A DNA stretch of 64,000 bases from Amoebidium appalachense (GCA_963693365.1 CAVNZM010000006.1:4836001-4900000), one strand, 5' to 3'. Shown: positions 38,028 through 51,728, counted from the stretch's first letter. Made by a program: numbers and translations. The notes: generated from the letters alone by a model not told the origin.

Positions 38028-38488
38028 CACGCCCGCACATATGTCCTCATACTTCCTCAATTGAATTGTATGCTCTCAACGCAAAAGCCATATACATTGC
38101 TTTCTGCACATGCGTATCCGTGATATTCTTTTGCACAGGCATCACTCACCCATACACTTATTATATTCAACACCGCTCCAAGTCCAAGTCCCACCCTCAA
38201 CCCGCCGACATCCAGCAACCAAGCCGCAGGAACAAAAAACGGAATATACAACAACATGTAAATCTGAGCCAGCCAGTTGATGGCAGTAATACTAACACCA
38301 TAGTACTCCGCGGCTACTGTAGATGCTGGCGCAAATGTGTACCACAGCATGCCGTTTGCTGCGTTTAGACCGCAATACACTGCGAGCATGAGCCAACGGC
38401 GACGGTATACTCTGTATTTCGTCTCGGTAGGGAAACCATTGTTTGGGCTGACTTGTGTCAAGGAGTCTGCTGGTGATGATGAAGCCAT
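33337..38488 (-). CDS. FLVCR-like major facilitator transporter, 5 exons
   Basis: SLC49/FLVCR-family membrane carrier. Animal FLVCRs are linked to heme export and to choline/ethanolamine uptake; the substrate here is unknown. Exons in gene order: 38488-38150, 37407-37243, 36234-35513, 34429-34279, 33522-33337. Splices are GT-AG and phases agree, giving 520 aa. Exon 1 carries the family pattern RRWLMLAVY...NAANGMLWYTFAP in helix 1, then AINWLAQIYMLLYIP and AAWLLDVGGLRVGL. Exon 2 gives GQMLGSIGQPLILA and AATWFADQQRATA. Exon 4 gives GVMPVCFELSAECSYPIPEAATSGLL, cut here by family comparison to the FE-AE-YP-E-SG pattern of FLVCRs. About 85 hydrophilic residues (around 215-300) form the usual central loop between helices 6 and 7. 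Introns hold repeat copies A4 and C1. C-runs lie mainly, not only, on the sense strand. Confidence 0.9.
34589..34660 (-). mobile_element. Very short retroelement 3' end (copy A4)
   Basis: About 72 bp matching the reverse complement of 7340-7412 with scattered differences (TTTGAATGCGTCATTAAGTACG). It abuts a G-run at 34561-34588, which is poly(C) in element orientation. It lies in intron 3 of the FLVCR-like gene, in the gene's sense direction, and is too short to contain the helix core. Confidence 0.75.
36285..36620 (-). mobile_element. Retroelement copy C1 (subfamily C)
   Basis: In intron 2 of the FLVCR-like gene, sense orientation. Its end (GATGTATGCGTTAGAGG on +) abuts a G-run, poly(C) in element orientation. 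The first ~118 bp equals copy C2. Beyond that it shares with A and B the words CCTGATGATGGGCTCTG, AGTCGAAAC and ACGGGT in the same order. The inner boundary near 36620 is approximate. Confidence 0.75.
36442..36543 (-). other. Conserved two-helix RNA-like core (copy C1)
   Basis: Helix 2 arms are 36442-36453 and 36485-36496 (12 bp, one wobble). Helix 1 arms are 36521-36529 and 36535-36543 (loop GGCCA on +). The arm sequences differ from A and B but still pair fully. Confidence 0.65.
37135..37203 (+). repeat. (GT)n microsatellite, about 69 bp
   Basis: In intron 2 of the FLVCR-like gene, flanked by G-runs; read in sense it is (CA)n between C-runs. Confidence 0.95.
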
Positions 38489-39962
38489 GATTGATAAGTG
38501 TCACTATGGATATCAGAAGCCAAAAAAAAGAAAGAAAGAAAGAAAGAAAGAAAGGATGGAAAATGATTTGAAGTACAAAGATGTTCCTATTGTGACATTT
38601 TTCACAGAAATTGGTGTGTAAGTTTTGTCGCTGGGGGATCGAAAATGGAAAGAATCGGACGACTGATAGAGGTGAGAAACAGATAAGAGTGGGGATATAA
38701 GTTGCTAAGCACCTGTGGTAAATGTGGGTATATGAATCATCTCAAGCAAGTTGTTTGCAGAAGAGTCTGTTTGGATGGGTCGCAAAATGAACAAAGTATG
38801 ACCAGCCAAAGCGTGCTTATAGAATGAGTTTCTGATGTTTTTGCGTGGCACCAACAGGCATCGTTGAAGTTCCTATTCTACTGACGCCTCGACAGCTGGC
38901 CTCGACACTAAAACGTTAGTTTGTAATGTGCAGGCCCCATAAGTTATGCTTCAAGTAAGCATCAGTAATATAACCCCATCCAAGGTTTTAGATAACCATT
39001 TGACTTTTTGACTCTTGTCGTCACTGTGCGTGATAAGATTATGATTGGGTAAACCCTCCGAGAAAACTTGATTGGCCGCGACGTTTGTGCAGAGGCAAAA
39101 AAGCTTATTTACGCTAGATGCCGCCAAACGTTTGTGCTTGAAGAATCATTGAAATAACCACATAAAAGCGGTCGAAAAGAAAAGAAAATATATTTTCTTT
39201 CTATTTTCCAGCTGATTTTGTTACCATAAATAAAAGTGACATGTGTGTGAGTTGTGTCGCAGACTCGCATGCACAACAACTATGCAAGATCTGCAAGATC
39301 TCAATGACGATTGAGGCTCACCAGACACGAGCTTTTAGATCTACCAATCAAGACGGATTTACGTCAAGATCAGAAAGATCATCCAATCATGTCAACTCTC
39401 GTGTTCACTGTTTATATGTGTTCACTACGGTTCACTACCCCGCTACAATAGGCCGACGCATGTTTTCGAACAGCCTGTGTCACATAGGCGCCTATCATGA
39501 CGACACAAGTGTTTTCCCCACAATCATGCCCTACGGGAGGAACCCCCATGTCACAGTGAAGTGTTGAACAAGAAACGCATGCATTTGGCCCCAAAAGGCG
39601 GCGGCGTAGCGCCTGCGCAGCTGCACATATCCGATCCGACGCCTGGTCATGTGCTCACTCCACACATGTACATGTCAAATGGTTGGACCTGGCGTCACCT
39701 TCTGCTACTTCTACTAGCGCTAATATTAGCTAGCAATTCTACATAATAGTAATTTCATAGAAAGCGTCAAGAATTTGAGCCGTCTCCTGTCTAGCATTTC
39801 CCGACAGCTTGAGCTTCAAGTCCAGCTTGCAAGTTTCGTCTCCACGCTGTACATACACGTCGAGTACTGTACTGTACACCGGCCACCGGTACCCGGTCCA
39901 ACACCCATATCCGATACGTGAATATTCTTCGACAGGTGGGAGTTGACCACATAAAAGGGGTC
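38489..39962. other. Divergent intergenic region
   Basis: Lies between the starts of the FLVCR-like gene (-) and the secreted-protein gene (+). It holds a (GAAA)n tract at 38524-38555 and ATTGG boxes near 39046 and 39071. The sequence is otherwise plain. No open frame here resembles a known protein. It may contain both promoters. Confidence 0.55.
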
Positions 39963-41567
<1,605 letters not shown>

Positions 41568-42125
41568 CATTCATAGTTTGTCCATGTTTCTCCACCAAAA
41601 ACGTGAACACAATCCCATGTTTATATATATGAACCATACGATCAAGTGATACGACACTCATTCATGCACAGGTGCACGGGGCTTTCTGGGAGCACTGTCG
41701 ACCCGCTCAAGATGACCTGCTATAGCCGCTGCAGTAGCCTGTGCACATCGTGCCAGCGGTCAGGCGGAAACTGTGGCCGATGTGGGATATAATAACGGCA
41801 ACGTGTAGCAGTACTTGGGATATGATGTGTATTCTATATATAGTGTTCAAGTTAGCGTTTCAGTATAGCTGGAAAGTTGACGTAAAATATGGGAATATGT
41901 CCAATATTAATCTAATATGCAGAATGTTACTTGAAAGACCCTGAACCACTACATACACATAGCCTATGTTTAGTTATTAGGCGTTGCCGATGTGAATACA
42001 TTTGTATGTTGCTCAGTCTTTGTCTGCAAGTTTTTGGCGGAAAACTTGTGCTGTGTGAGATCCGTGACTGGAGCTTATCATAAGAGGCTGGGCGGAAAGG
42101 CCTAGGGATGGCTTGCCCGGGGCCA

Positions 42126-42163
<38 letters not shown>

Positions 42164-42296
42164 GTATGCGTGCCATGGTGTGTGTATGTCGTGTGTCGAC
42201 GAAGAAGTAATATCACTTTTGATGACGTTTAAGCGAGACTTGCAGTGCAACTTTTGCTGATCGAAGTCTTAGACTAATACGGTACGTGATACAAAT

Positions 42297-42298
<2 letters not shown>

Positions 42299-42387
<89 letters not shown>
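42299..42387 (+). repeat. (GT)n microsatellite, about 88 bp
   Basis: Pure GT repeat, followed by degenerate GT/GC and then a G-rich tract leading to copy C2. Confidence 0.95.
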
Positions 42388-42388
<1 letters not shown>

Positions 42389-42517
42389 ACGTGTGTGTGT
42401 GTACACGTGCGCACTCTTGTGGGTGTGCGAGTCGGGGACAGAGAGGGGGGGAGGGGGAGGAGGAGAGGGGGGGAGGGGGAGAGGGGGGGCGGGGGGGGGG
42501 GGGGGGGGGGGGGGGGG

Positions 42518-42636
42518 ATGTATGCGTTAGAGGGTTGGAAACATGGAGGAGACAACAAAAGGGCAACAACAAAACGTCACAAAAGTGGGAAATCCAAAGT
42601 CAAACAATTTTAAGCGTGCAGGCAGAAGACACTTGA
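42518..42636 (-). mobile_element. Short retroelement copy C2
   Basis: About 118 bp equal to 36285-36403 with few differences, ending ACACTTGA. It abuts a ~27-base G-run, poly(C) in element orientation. It stops just before the segment that in C1 begins the shared CCTGATGATGG word, so it is a 5'-truncated copy. Confidence 0.8.
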
Positions 42637-43609
42637 GGGAGGGGTAGTGTGGTTTGCCAAGTGATTGGTGGTATCTTCTCTCTTTTCACGTTAGTTCTCA
42701 CAATGTTCTTGTTCACAAACAATCATCCTCAGACTCTATTTGCTTTTGGTCAATTAACACGTTTTTTGGAAGTAACACAAACTGTACATTGTGTGGTTCT
42801 ACTAGCATCGTAGCACCCTAGCTAGAGTACTGTCGGTGCTGGGTGGAAGACGGTAGTTCCCCCTGAGGGTACCTCCGGGAACAAAACGGGATTTAAAGAA
42901 AAAAAAAAAAAGAAAAAAAATGTACATGTGTGGTAGGTACATTCATACTTCATCTAAAGAATACCCCTTAATAGACGATGTGCACAGCACACACGGTTGG
43001 GTAAAACATGAAAAACAAAAATACAAATCGGGGTGAAAAACACCTCGTCATGATCATGAGTGCGTGTGTGCACACGCGCGTGCACACGTGCGAGTAGATG
43101 CATGCCCACCCATGTACATGTGCGTGTGTGTCTCATCGAGGTGCAAATCCTCCCAGGCACAAAAAGCAATGTTTACGTGCTAAAGGCCGGGACAACTTGA
43201 CCAGACCAGAAATGTACTATTGTGCTCTAAAACAGTCTAGCAAAACCAACCCCATCCACACACTCGCAAATCCCACACTCAATCATTCGTGTAAACCCCC
43301 CCCCCTCCCCCCCCCCACTTCAAGGTGGAATTTTCTTTGAATATTTTTCAAAAACCACAATCAGTCAACTAGCCCGCAGGCACTAATTGAGACAAACGAC
43401 AGACACACGTTCACCGACTATCAAAACATTACCACTTGGGCTCCCCGGGGGGGGAGAGGGAGCGGGGGGGGGCAGTCACATTTTGCCAACACCACACAGC
43501 GACTTCAAACCTAGTCATCAAAAACTCACAATGTTAGAAACACCATGTCGTCGTGCCATTCAATCAGTTTTATCAATTCACCGGGGTAAACTTTCAAGGT
43601 GGTGACCGA

Positions 43610-43741
43610 TTAAGCCCCCCCTTGCTCGTACGCAACCCGATGCACCGCTGAGTGTCTGATATCCTCATATTTCGGCCCTGTACCAAACCCATCATTAGTT
43701 ATAATTAGACCCCCCCCCCCCCCCCCTTGCCCGCCAAACGC

Positions 43742-43774
<33 letters not shown>

Positions 43775-44624
43775 TCTCCCCCCACCTCCTATCGGTTCTC
43801 AATGTCAACTCACGTATAAGTTCAGTGCAAAACCTCAACATCAGGACCGTCCGATGTGTAAATACCTCCAAACTGGGTCCAAAGTACATCTTGCGGACAA
43901 ACACTACACCTGCATGCAAAGTAATGTTCTTATTATACCACCGGGGGGGGAGGGGGGAGGGGGGGAAGGGGGGGGGAAGAGGAGGAGAAGGGGGTTTGGG
44001 GTGGGGGCCACGGGGGGGGGGGGGGGGGGGGGGGGGGAGGGGGGAGGGGGGAGGGGGGAGAGGGAGAGGGGGGTTGGAGCGGGGAGGAGAGGGAGCAGCG
44101 AGCGAGAGAGAGAGAGAGTGTGTGTGTGTGTGTGTGCATGTGTTTGTGAGAGGAAGGGGGGGGGGGGGGGGGGGGGAGGGGGGGAGAAAGGAGGGGAAAG
44201 AGAGAGAGAGAGAGAGGAGAGAAGAGAGAGAGAGAGAATGCAAGAAAGGTCCGGGAGAAGAGGGGCGGGGCGTGGGGGGTGGAGTGCGGACGGGATAGTG
44301 TTTTTAAATAAATATTGCTTCAATAGTTGTTACCAGTGTTACTAGTCAGCCTCCCCACCCACCTGTCAGTGCGCCCATGTCTCTTTTGCGCAAATTCTCA
44401 GCCCTCTCTGCCCTCAGCTCTCTGAGTCTCAGTCTCTCTCTGGCCACCTCCTTATCTCCCTTCATCACCTCCTCACATAATCTCTGCGCACGAAATTGTT
44501 AGGCAAACCTGTTTTTTGTCTCCCCCCTCCCCCCTCCCCACCCCATACCCGGTGTCCCTTCTCTCCGCCCCCCTCCCCTCCCCACCCCACCTCACCCCAC
44601 ACCCGGTTGCCCCTCTCTCCGCTC

Positions 44625-44659
<35 letters not shown>

Positions 44660-45787
44660 CTTCCCGCTCTTCTTCCCTCCCCCCCTCCCTTCTTCTCTCC
44701 CCCCTATGAACTCGGTTCACGTTTTGCGTTTTACAAAAACAACAAAAAAAATTACTTTCCGCTTTTCTCTTCCCTCGAGACCACACCCAATTTTAGCTCA
44801 AGTATGTGATCAATTCGTCCATACATTCATTCTTACCCACGTCTCCCCATTCCCCTTTCATGCATAGCTCTCTCTACATGATTTGAATTTTGGTGCAAGA
44901 CCCCCTCCCCCTCTCCCCCCCCCCCCCCAAACATACACACACGCACGTACACACACACACCTGCACCCACCCCCACACACACATCCACCCCCCCCCCCCC
45001 CCCCCCCACCCACCCACCCACACCCACGCACCCACCCATCCAGACACGCACACACACACACACCCACACCCACACACCTTCATCTCCCCCAGTATGTTTC
45101 CATACATCTCCTCCACCACTCCCATTTCTTGCGTCCGCCCATTTGCGGCAAGGAGACGTTTCCCTAAACCCGTCCTGGTTTTTTTGGACGAAACATAACT
45201 CCATTAGTAGGAAACGTACTGGGAAGAAAACAAGTTGCATCTAGATTTCCCGGTCGTAGGTGGTTGGGAGGGGAGGTGGGGGGCCTTTGAGATTGGTTGT
45301 TACAGGATCACAAAGTGGGTGGGTGGGTGGGTGGTGGTGGTGAGGGGGGGGGGAGGGGGGAGGTGAGGGAAGGAGAGAAGGGAGCGGGGAGTACGATGCA
45401 AAGCACGGTACAGAGTACAAATGCACGACGAGAAACACGGTGCAGGACACATGCAAAAGTACACATGCAAGTATGCAACATCCGCAACACGTACTATCCA
45501 ACATGAGAAGAACCCAACGGGAATGGGAAGAGAAGGGAGGGCGGGGAGGGGGGGGGGGGGGGGGGGGGGGGGAAGGCAGGAGGGAAGGGGGAAAGAGGCG
45601 GAGGGGAATAAGCACTCACACATTGCTGGGCAGGGAGAGGGGGGCAGGTGGTGGGCGGTTGTAGTCCGTGTGTGAGCTCTGGTCCAGACAGGTGATGCCC
45701 ACCTGCACAGCCTCTAGCCGGCTAGAAACAACAGCCACAACTAGGTCAGCGTGTTGTTCGATTCTCTTGTGTGCAATCTTAGAACAT

Positions 45788-45830
<43 letters not shown>

Positions 45831-45961
45831 TCCCCCCCCAAAAAACACACAGACACAACCTGCCACACTGCGGCCAAGACAGCAACCACCATTAGGTCAG
45901 TGTGTTGTTTCCTTTCCTGCTCTGCGTGCAATATTTATGCATCAAACACCAACCCCACCCT

Positions 45962-45999
<38 letters not shown>

Positions 46000-46428
46000 A
46001 CCCGCCTCCTTTCCCATACACACACACAGACACACACACACACACAAAACTGAGTCAGTATATTGGGTTCTGCTCTGTATGTAATCCCTCCCCCCTAACC
46101 TCCCCCCCCCCCCCCCCCCCCGCGTGCTCCCCCCCTCTCTCTTTCTTTCTCCCCCCCCCCCCCCCTAAACACACACACACAACCTGCCTCGTTACAACGA
46201 AGACAACACCCACCACAACCAAGTCAGTGTGTTGTTTCCATTCCTGCTCTGTGCACAATTTGACATTCACCCCCCCCCTCCCCCCCCCCCCTCCCTCCCT
46301 CCCCCACTCTCTCCCCCCCCTTCTCTCTTCTCTCATTCTCTCCGCCCCCCTCACCCCCACCCCACACCCACCCCATCCCCCCACTCCCCTTAACCCACCC
46401 ATCCACCCACATACCCACACACCCACCC

Positions 46429-46460
<32 letters not shown>

Positions 46461-46484
46461 ACACACACAACACAAACACACAGT

Positions 46485-46580
<96 letters not shown>

Positions 46581-46595
46581 CACAGACACACAGTG

Positions 46596-46682
<87 letters not shown>

Positions 46683-46953
46683 ACACACACACACACACAC
46701 AATCTGGAGGGCTGCGGCTGTTCTTTCTTGTGGTTCTATTTCGTGCACTGGTCTATTATCACCTCTTGTAGCCAGCTACGTATTCTTTTCCAACATAGTA
46801 CCCAACCTCGTGGGGAGGAGGGAAGGTGGCGGCGGTAATTTGAAGGGCGGAGGGGGGGGGGAGAGGGACAGAGTGGAGAGAAGTTGAGGAGGAGGAGGAG
46901 GAGGGGGGAGGAAGGATGGAATACAGGTGGAAGAGTGGGGACACGGGGGGAAA

Positions 46954-46985
<32 letters not shown>

Positions 46986-47702
46986 CGGGTTGGGGGGGAG
47001 GGGGGGGAGGGGGGGGGGGGGGGGAGGGGGGGCTCAAAGTTAGTGAAACATCTGGAAAAGGGAAAAGCACGTACCAGCTATCGTAGGACGGCCTGTGCAT
47101 GAATGTGTAGTCGTACGTGTGCGTGGCCATGTTTTCGTTCACAGTCGCAGACACAAGACCGAGTAACAGAGAAGAGCTGTCGGGTGTGGGCCTCTGCAGC
47201 CTGGGGGGGGGGGGGGGGGGGGGGGGGAGGGGGTGTGCGGAGGGAAGGTTTTGTAAACAGCTCGGGCGGAGATAGCAGGTAGAGTAGGGAGGGGGGAGGG
47301 GGGGGAGGTGTGTAAAAATCCTGGCCAAGTGGAGGAAGAGGGAAATGGGGGGGGGGGGGGGGGGGTTAATATGATACCGAGGAGGAGGAGGGGGGGGGGG
47401 GGGGGGGGGAGAGAGAGAGAGAGGTTGTAAGAACAACGGCGAAGCGTGGGGGAAAGGGGGGGGGGGGGGGGGGAGGGGGATGGGTAGCTATTATAAAGGG
47501 GACCAAGTGGGGCAGGGGTGTAGCTAAGAGAATGGTGTGTGTGTGTGTGTGTGAGTGGGAAACCCCGGGGAAGAGGGGGAGGGGGGTAGGTAAAGGGATG
47601 AGGAGGAGACGAGGGGGGGGGCCAGGAGAAAAAAGGGAGAGTGAGAGGCAGGCCAAAGGGCTCTTCGATGTGTGTGTGTGTGTGTGTGTGTGTGTGGGGT
47701 GT

Positions 47703-47760
<58 letters not shown>

Positions 47761-49132
47761 CTTGTCTTAGGGCGTGAGGAACGACAGCAGAAGTGTTAAA
47801 AAAGGCAACCAGGAAAAAAACCGGGGGGGCAGGTGGTGGGACTTGGGGCCGGGGGGGGGGGGGGTTTTGAATGCGGAACACAGTACGAAGTACGCATACA
47901 CGATGAGAAGCATGGTGCAGGACACATGCAAAGGCAAACATTCAAGTATGCAGCATCAGCCATGCGCACAGTATGTGTCATAAGCAGAGCCCATCCTCAG
48001 GGAGGGCCCAAGTCATCAATTGCGTCTGAGTTTCGACCCCTTAGCCCGCGTATATACGACGCTCCAACTCAGACAGCAGCATCAACTGAACTTGGGTGGG
48101 TCAACCCGTCTTGATCAAAGACGAGCAGGGTTGCTTATGCAAGCAAGGTGAGCAAAACGGTGAAGATGTATGTGCAAACTAATGCAGTGCAGCGACAAAC
48201 GCGTATGTGCTTACAGATGCACGACACAGAGCAACCATGCCCGGTTGCATGGAAGTAAAGATGTCTCCACACAGTGGTCTGTCCTGAAAGGACACCTCTG
48301 AAAGAAGACAGGGGGGTTTTGAATGCGGAACACAGTACGAAGTACGCATACACGATGAGAAGCATGGTGCAGGACACATGCAAAGGCAAACATTCAAGTA
48401 TGCAGCATCAGCCATGCGCACAGTATGTGTCATAAGCAGAGCCCATCCTCAGGGAGGGCCCAAGTCATCAATTGCGTCTGAGTTTCGACCCCTTAGCCCG
48501 CGTATATACGACGCTCCAACTCAGACAGCAGCATCAACTGAACTTGGGTGGGTCAACCCGTCTTGATCAAAGACGAGCAGGGTTGCTTATGCAAGCAAGG
48601 TGAGCAAAACGGTGAAGATGTATGTGCAAACTAATGCAGTGCAGCGACAAACGCGTATGTGCTTACAGATGCACGACACAGAGCAACCATGCCCGGTTGC
48701 ATGGAAGTAAAGATGTCTCCACACAGTGGTCTGTCCTGAAAGGACACCTCTGAAAGAAGACAGGGGGGGTTTTGAATGCGGAACACAGTACGAAGTACGC
48801 ATACACGATGAGAAGCATGGTGCAGGACACATGCAAAGGCAAACATTCAAGTATGCAGCATCAGCCATGCGCACAGTATGTGTCATAAGCAGAGCCCATC
48901 CTCAGGGAGGGCCCAAGTCGGGGGGGGGGGGGGGGGGGGGGGGGGAAGGGGGGAGAGGGTGGGAGGGGAGGAGGAGACAACTGTGACTTTCAGCCTCTTT
49001 TTCCCCTTTCCCCCTTTTTCCTTGTTTCGTTCTTTTCTATTTTTCTGTCTCTCTCTCTCTCCTCCCCCCCCCCCCCCCCCCCCCATTTTTCTTTTCTTTT
49101 CTTTTTTCTTTTTTTTCTTTCTTTTTTTTTTT

Positions 49133-49178
<46 letters not shown>

Positions 49179-49304
49179 TATATACTTTTTATTGTAGATG
49201 TGCTTTCCGTAGTACTCTATGAGACCCTCCATAATGTGCAGGTCACGCACACTACACTGCATGGGTATGTCACGTCGGCACCGAAAAAACCCTATCAGCA
49301 TCTG

Positions 49305-49336
<32 letters not shown>

Positions 49337-49469
49337 GATGTAAGTAGGTGTGTGTGTGTGGTGGTGGTGGGGGGGGGGGGGGGGGGGGGGGGGGGGAGGA
49401 TGTAAGTAGGTGTGTGTGTGGGGGGGAGAGGGAGGGGAGGAGGGGTGTGTGGGGGGGGGGGGATGAGGG

Positions 49470-49502
<33 letters not shown>

Positions 49503-50151
49503 CCGTGCGCAGACACGTGTATATGATAAGACACATTTTCAAGCCTCCCCCTCCCCCTAACACACACACACACACACAAACAAACACACACGTGCGTTCT
49601 CACACGCCCGCGTGCGAGAACGCACAAGTGTGTAGATTGGGATCATCGGGGAGGAAGGGAAGGAGGAGCAGAAAAGAAGGAGCAGGGGGAGGGGGGGGGG
49701 GGGGGGGGGGGGCTGAGGGGGGTGTTTGCCTAACCTTTGCCTTATCTTGGGGGATAAGGTTTTTCAGCTTCTCATGGTCTACATTGCCGGCAGCATCATA
49801 GAAGGAGAACTTCTCATGCAACGGTGTACATGATGAGATCACTGTGTGCACTTCTGGTGAGTCCCCCCCCCCCCCCCCCTCCAACCCACATTTTAGTCCC
49901 TTCCCAGTTTTTCTCCTAATTTAGATTCTTTCTTAGATTTTTTTTGGCTTTTTCGTTATTCATCTTCGGGGGGTCTTTGCCTAGATTTAGTCTTGTACAC
50001 CATGGGCGTTCTTACTACCAAGTGCCAGGCGGAAACAAAGAAAAACATCACATCAAGGGCTGAAATCACATAGTACCACACCACCACCCACGAAAAGTGG
50101 TGGAACGATAAGAATAACACATCCTCGTGCCCCGAGCACATCCACACTTTC

Positions 50152-50192
<41 letters not shown>

Positions 50193-50765
50193 ATAAATAT
50201 CTCCTCCTCCCCATACCCCATCCTGTGGCACAAAGCCGTTCGTTATTAGTTCCTTCACTCAGTCATAAACTAATTGGGCACCAAATACGGCCAGATTCCT
50301 CATTCCCACCCCCCCCCCCCCCCCCCCCTCCCCCCCCTTCCCCCCCCCCCCCCCCCCCCCTGCCTGGAAAAATATTGTCGTTCCTCCCACCTCCCTCTCC
50401 CTACGCCCTCCTGCTCCCCACGTAGTTCTATCTAGAAACAAGACACATTTAGAGTATATAGCCATGCTAATCATTTATTAGATATTATTCAGAGTCTCAA
50501 CTCACCAAAAAATCGTTCCGTTTTCTGCACGTTCTCTTCTCTGTCGTTTTGTACCTCAACTGTCCGCTGTAGCTCAGAGCCAAAGATGAACCCTTCCTGC
50601 AAGAGAGGAAAAGATGAAGTGTGTGGGTGGGTGGGTGGGGGGGGGGGGGGGGAAGGGGAGGGGAACAGCGAGAGGGGGGGGGAAGGGGGTTGTGTTTTGG
50701 TTCATGTTGTTTTAGGGCTATATATTCGGGTGGTGGCGAATGTGTGTGTGTGTGTGTGCGCGCGC

Positions 50766-50826
<61 letters not shown>

Positions 50827-51008
50827 CGTCCCCACACATACGTGTGAAGCATGCGCTCGTGTGTGTATGTGGAAGGGAGGGGGGGAGGGGGGGAGGGGGG
50901 AACGCGGGAGGAGGTAAGTGGTTTGCTGCGGCCTGAAACGCAAACTGCGACCCACCTGAAGAAACTCTTACAAGTATCCGCCATACATTCTGCCAACCTC
51001 GTTCCACT

Positions 51009-51046
<38 letters not shown>

Positions 51047-51576
51047 TCCCTCCCCCCCCTTTCCCCCCCCCACCCCCCCGTCACCTTCGCACCTTCCATC
51101 GCAAAGTGCCCGGGTAAAAAAAAAAAAATCCAGGCCAATATAAAGCGTAGTGTCTTCGTCATGGAGGCGATGTTCTCCTCGTGTGAATCTTATCGTGGCA
51201 GGTTTACCAACTCAATGATCAGAATATACTCATCAACCGAAACTCAACTATATGATAGATTTCTAATAGTTAGTGACAAGATGGGGAATGGGGGAAGGAA
51301 AGGCAAGTGAATGTGGAGAAAGTGGAAGTGAATATGCAGGGGTCTTTGTATGTGTATTGAGGTCGGTGGCGGCGGCGCGGGGGCCGGGGGAGGGAGGAGG
51401 GGAAGGGGAAGGGGGGGGGGAGGGGGGGGGGGGGGGTGTGGAGGGGGAGGGGCAGGAAGAGGAGAAAGGGGTTGAACACGCACCAGGTCCCCCTTTGACT
51501 CGGATAGCTCAAAAAGCAGAGCAGCAACGGATGACCCAAGCAACCTTACACTCTGAGGCTGTACGTGGTTGTCCAT
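43610..51576 (-). CDS. Abraxas/ABRO1 (FAM175)-like BRISC scaffold, about 10 exons
   Basis: Abraxas-family proteins are inactive MPN-domain scaffolds that hold the K63-specific deubiquitinase BRCC36 in BRISC or BRCA1-A complexes. Exons in gene order: 51576-51484, 50596-50506, 49853-49735, 49301-49186, 47200-47071, 46775-46701, 45777-45703, 44483-44363, 43909-43814, 43677-43610; about 327 aa, phases agree. The MPN-like part shows [12 protein letters not shown] (12-23), [15 protein letters not shown] (32-46), [31 protein letters not shown] and [12 protein letters not shown], in the order of Abraxas proteins. No JAMM zinc motif is seen. Exons 6-8 give a charged coiled coil ([20 protein letters not shown]). 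Exon 6 and the exon 5 donor (GTGCTT rather than the stronger GTACGT at 47074) are the weakest points. The ~40-residue segment normally between the MPN-like part and coiled coil appears missing. The last two exons match nothing I know. Confidence 0.7.
45390..45512 (-). mobile_element. Diverged subfamily-B copy (B4)
   Basis: Aligns over about 120 bp with 47872-47990 (shared ACGGTGCAGGACACATGCAAA and AAGTATGCA), with many substitutions. It lies in an intron of the Abraxas-like gene, sense orientation, and abuts a G-rich tract. It looks older than B1-B3. Confidence 0.65.
45703..46270 (-). repeat. Tandem copies of a coiled-coil exon
   Basis: The exon at 45703-45777 has two decayed relatives upstream in gene order, at about 45865-45935 and 46190-46265, and a shorter trace near 46040-46085. 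All share the words CAACACNCTGACYT and a CAG|GT end. The two extra copies differ by a frame-breaking length change before that word, so they are probably non-functional exon duplicates. Confidence 0.6.
46461..46701 (+). repeat. (CA)n microsatellites, about 240 bp
   Basis: Two long pure CA arrays (46487-46579 and 46597-46680) separated by a duplicated CACAGACACACAGTGT word, after a C-run. In sense of the Abraxas-like gene it is (GT)n and begins directly at the proposed donor of exon 6. Confidence 0.95.
48024..48126 (-). other. Conserved two-helix RNA-like core (copy B1)
   Basis: Helix 2 arms are 48024-48032 and 48066-48074 (9 perfect bp plus a wobble). Helix 1 arms are 48104-48112 and 48118-48126. 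Confidence 0.65.
48476..48578 (-). other. Conserved two-helix RNA-like core (copy B2)
   Basis: Identical to B1. Helix 2 arms are 48476-48484 and 48518-48526; helix 1 arms are 48556-48564 and 48570-48578. Confidence 0.65.
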
Positions 51577-51728
51577 GGCTGTTTATAGCTGTGTTACCGT
51601 ACTGAGAAGGCTAGAAGTTTAAGGTGGATCTAGAAGGTAGAAGGAATTTTGTGTGCATAAAAGGTTGCAGGCTGGAAGGCCAAGTTCAAGGAAAGTAGAG
51701 CTAAAAGGAGGGCATTCAAAAAGGAAGG

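Larger units (their letters stand above)
41568..43609. other. Intergenic region between + and - genes
   Basis: No gene is recognised. It contains a (GT)n array at 42299-42387, G-runs at 42128-42162 and 42491-42517, retroelement copy C2, and then plain sequence. Confidence 0.55.
47865..48920 (-). mobile_element. Head-to-tail tandem array of subfamily-B elements (B1-B3)
   Basis: Three near-identical units in an intron of the Abraxas-like gene, sense orientation. The word GAATGCGG recurs at 47869, 48321 and 48774, so the period is 452-453 bp. In element orientation each unit ends CGCATTCAAAA plus six or seven C and is joined straight to the next unit's first bases (CTGTCTTCTTTCAGAG). The first unit in element order (48764-48920) is truncated at a G-run on its 5' side. 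Tandem insertions are a known habit of Penelope-like elements. The first ~200 bp of each unit are not seen in A or C. Confidence 0.85.

Noticed and set aside
47865-48920. CRISPR-like or satellite array
   Set aside because: Units are 452-453 bp and match dispersed single copies elsewhere; this is a tandem retroelement insertion, and the genome is eukaryotic.
49956-50147. Minus-strand hydrophobic frame of 63 codons
   Set aside because: Lies inside an Abraxas-like intron, has no flanking splice sites in phase and resembles no family.
50953-50986. A 34-base exon candidate in the Abraxas-like gene between GGCAG and GTGGGT
   Set aside because: It would put the next exon out of phase and into a stop; direct joining of exons 1 and 2 matches the family (GDL then EGF).
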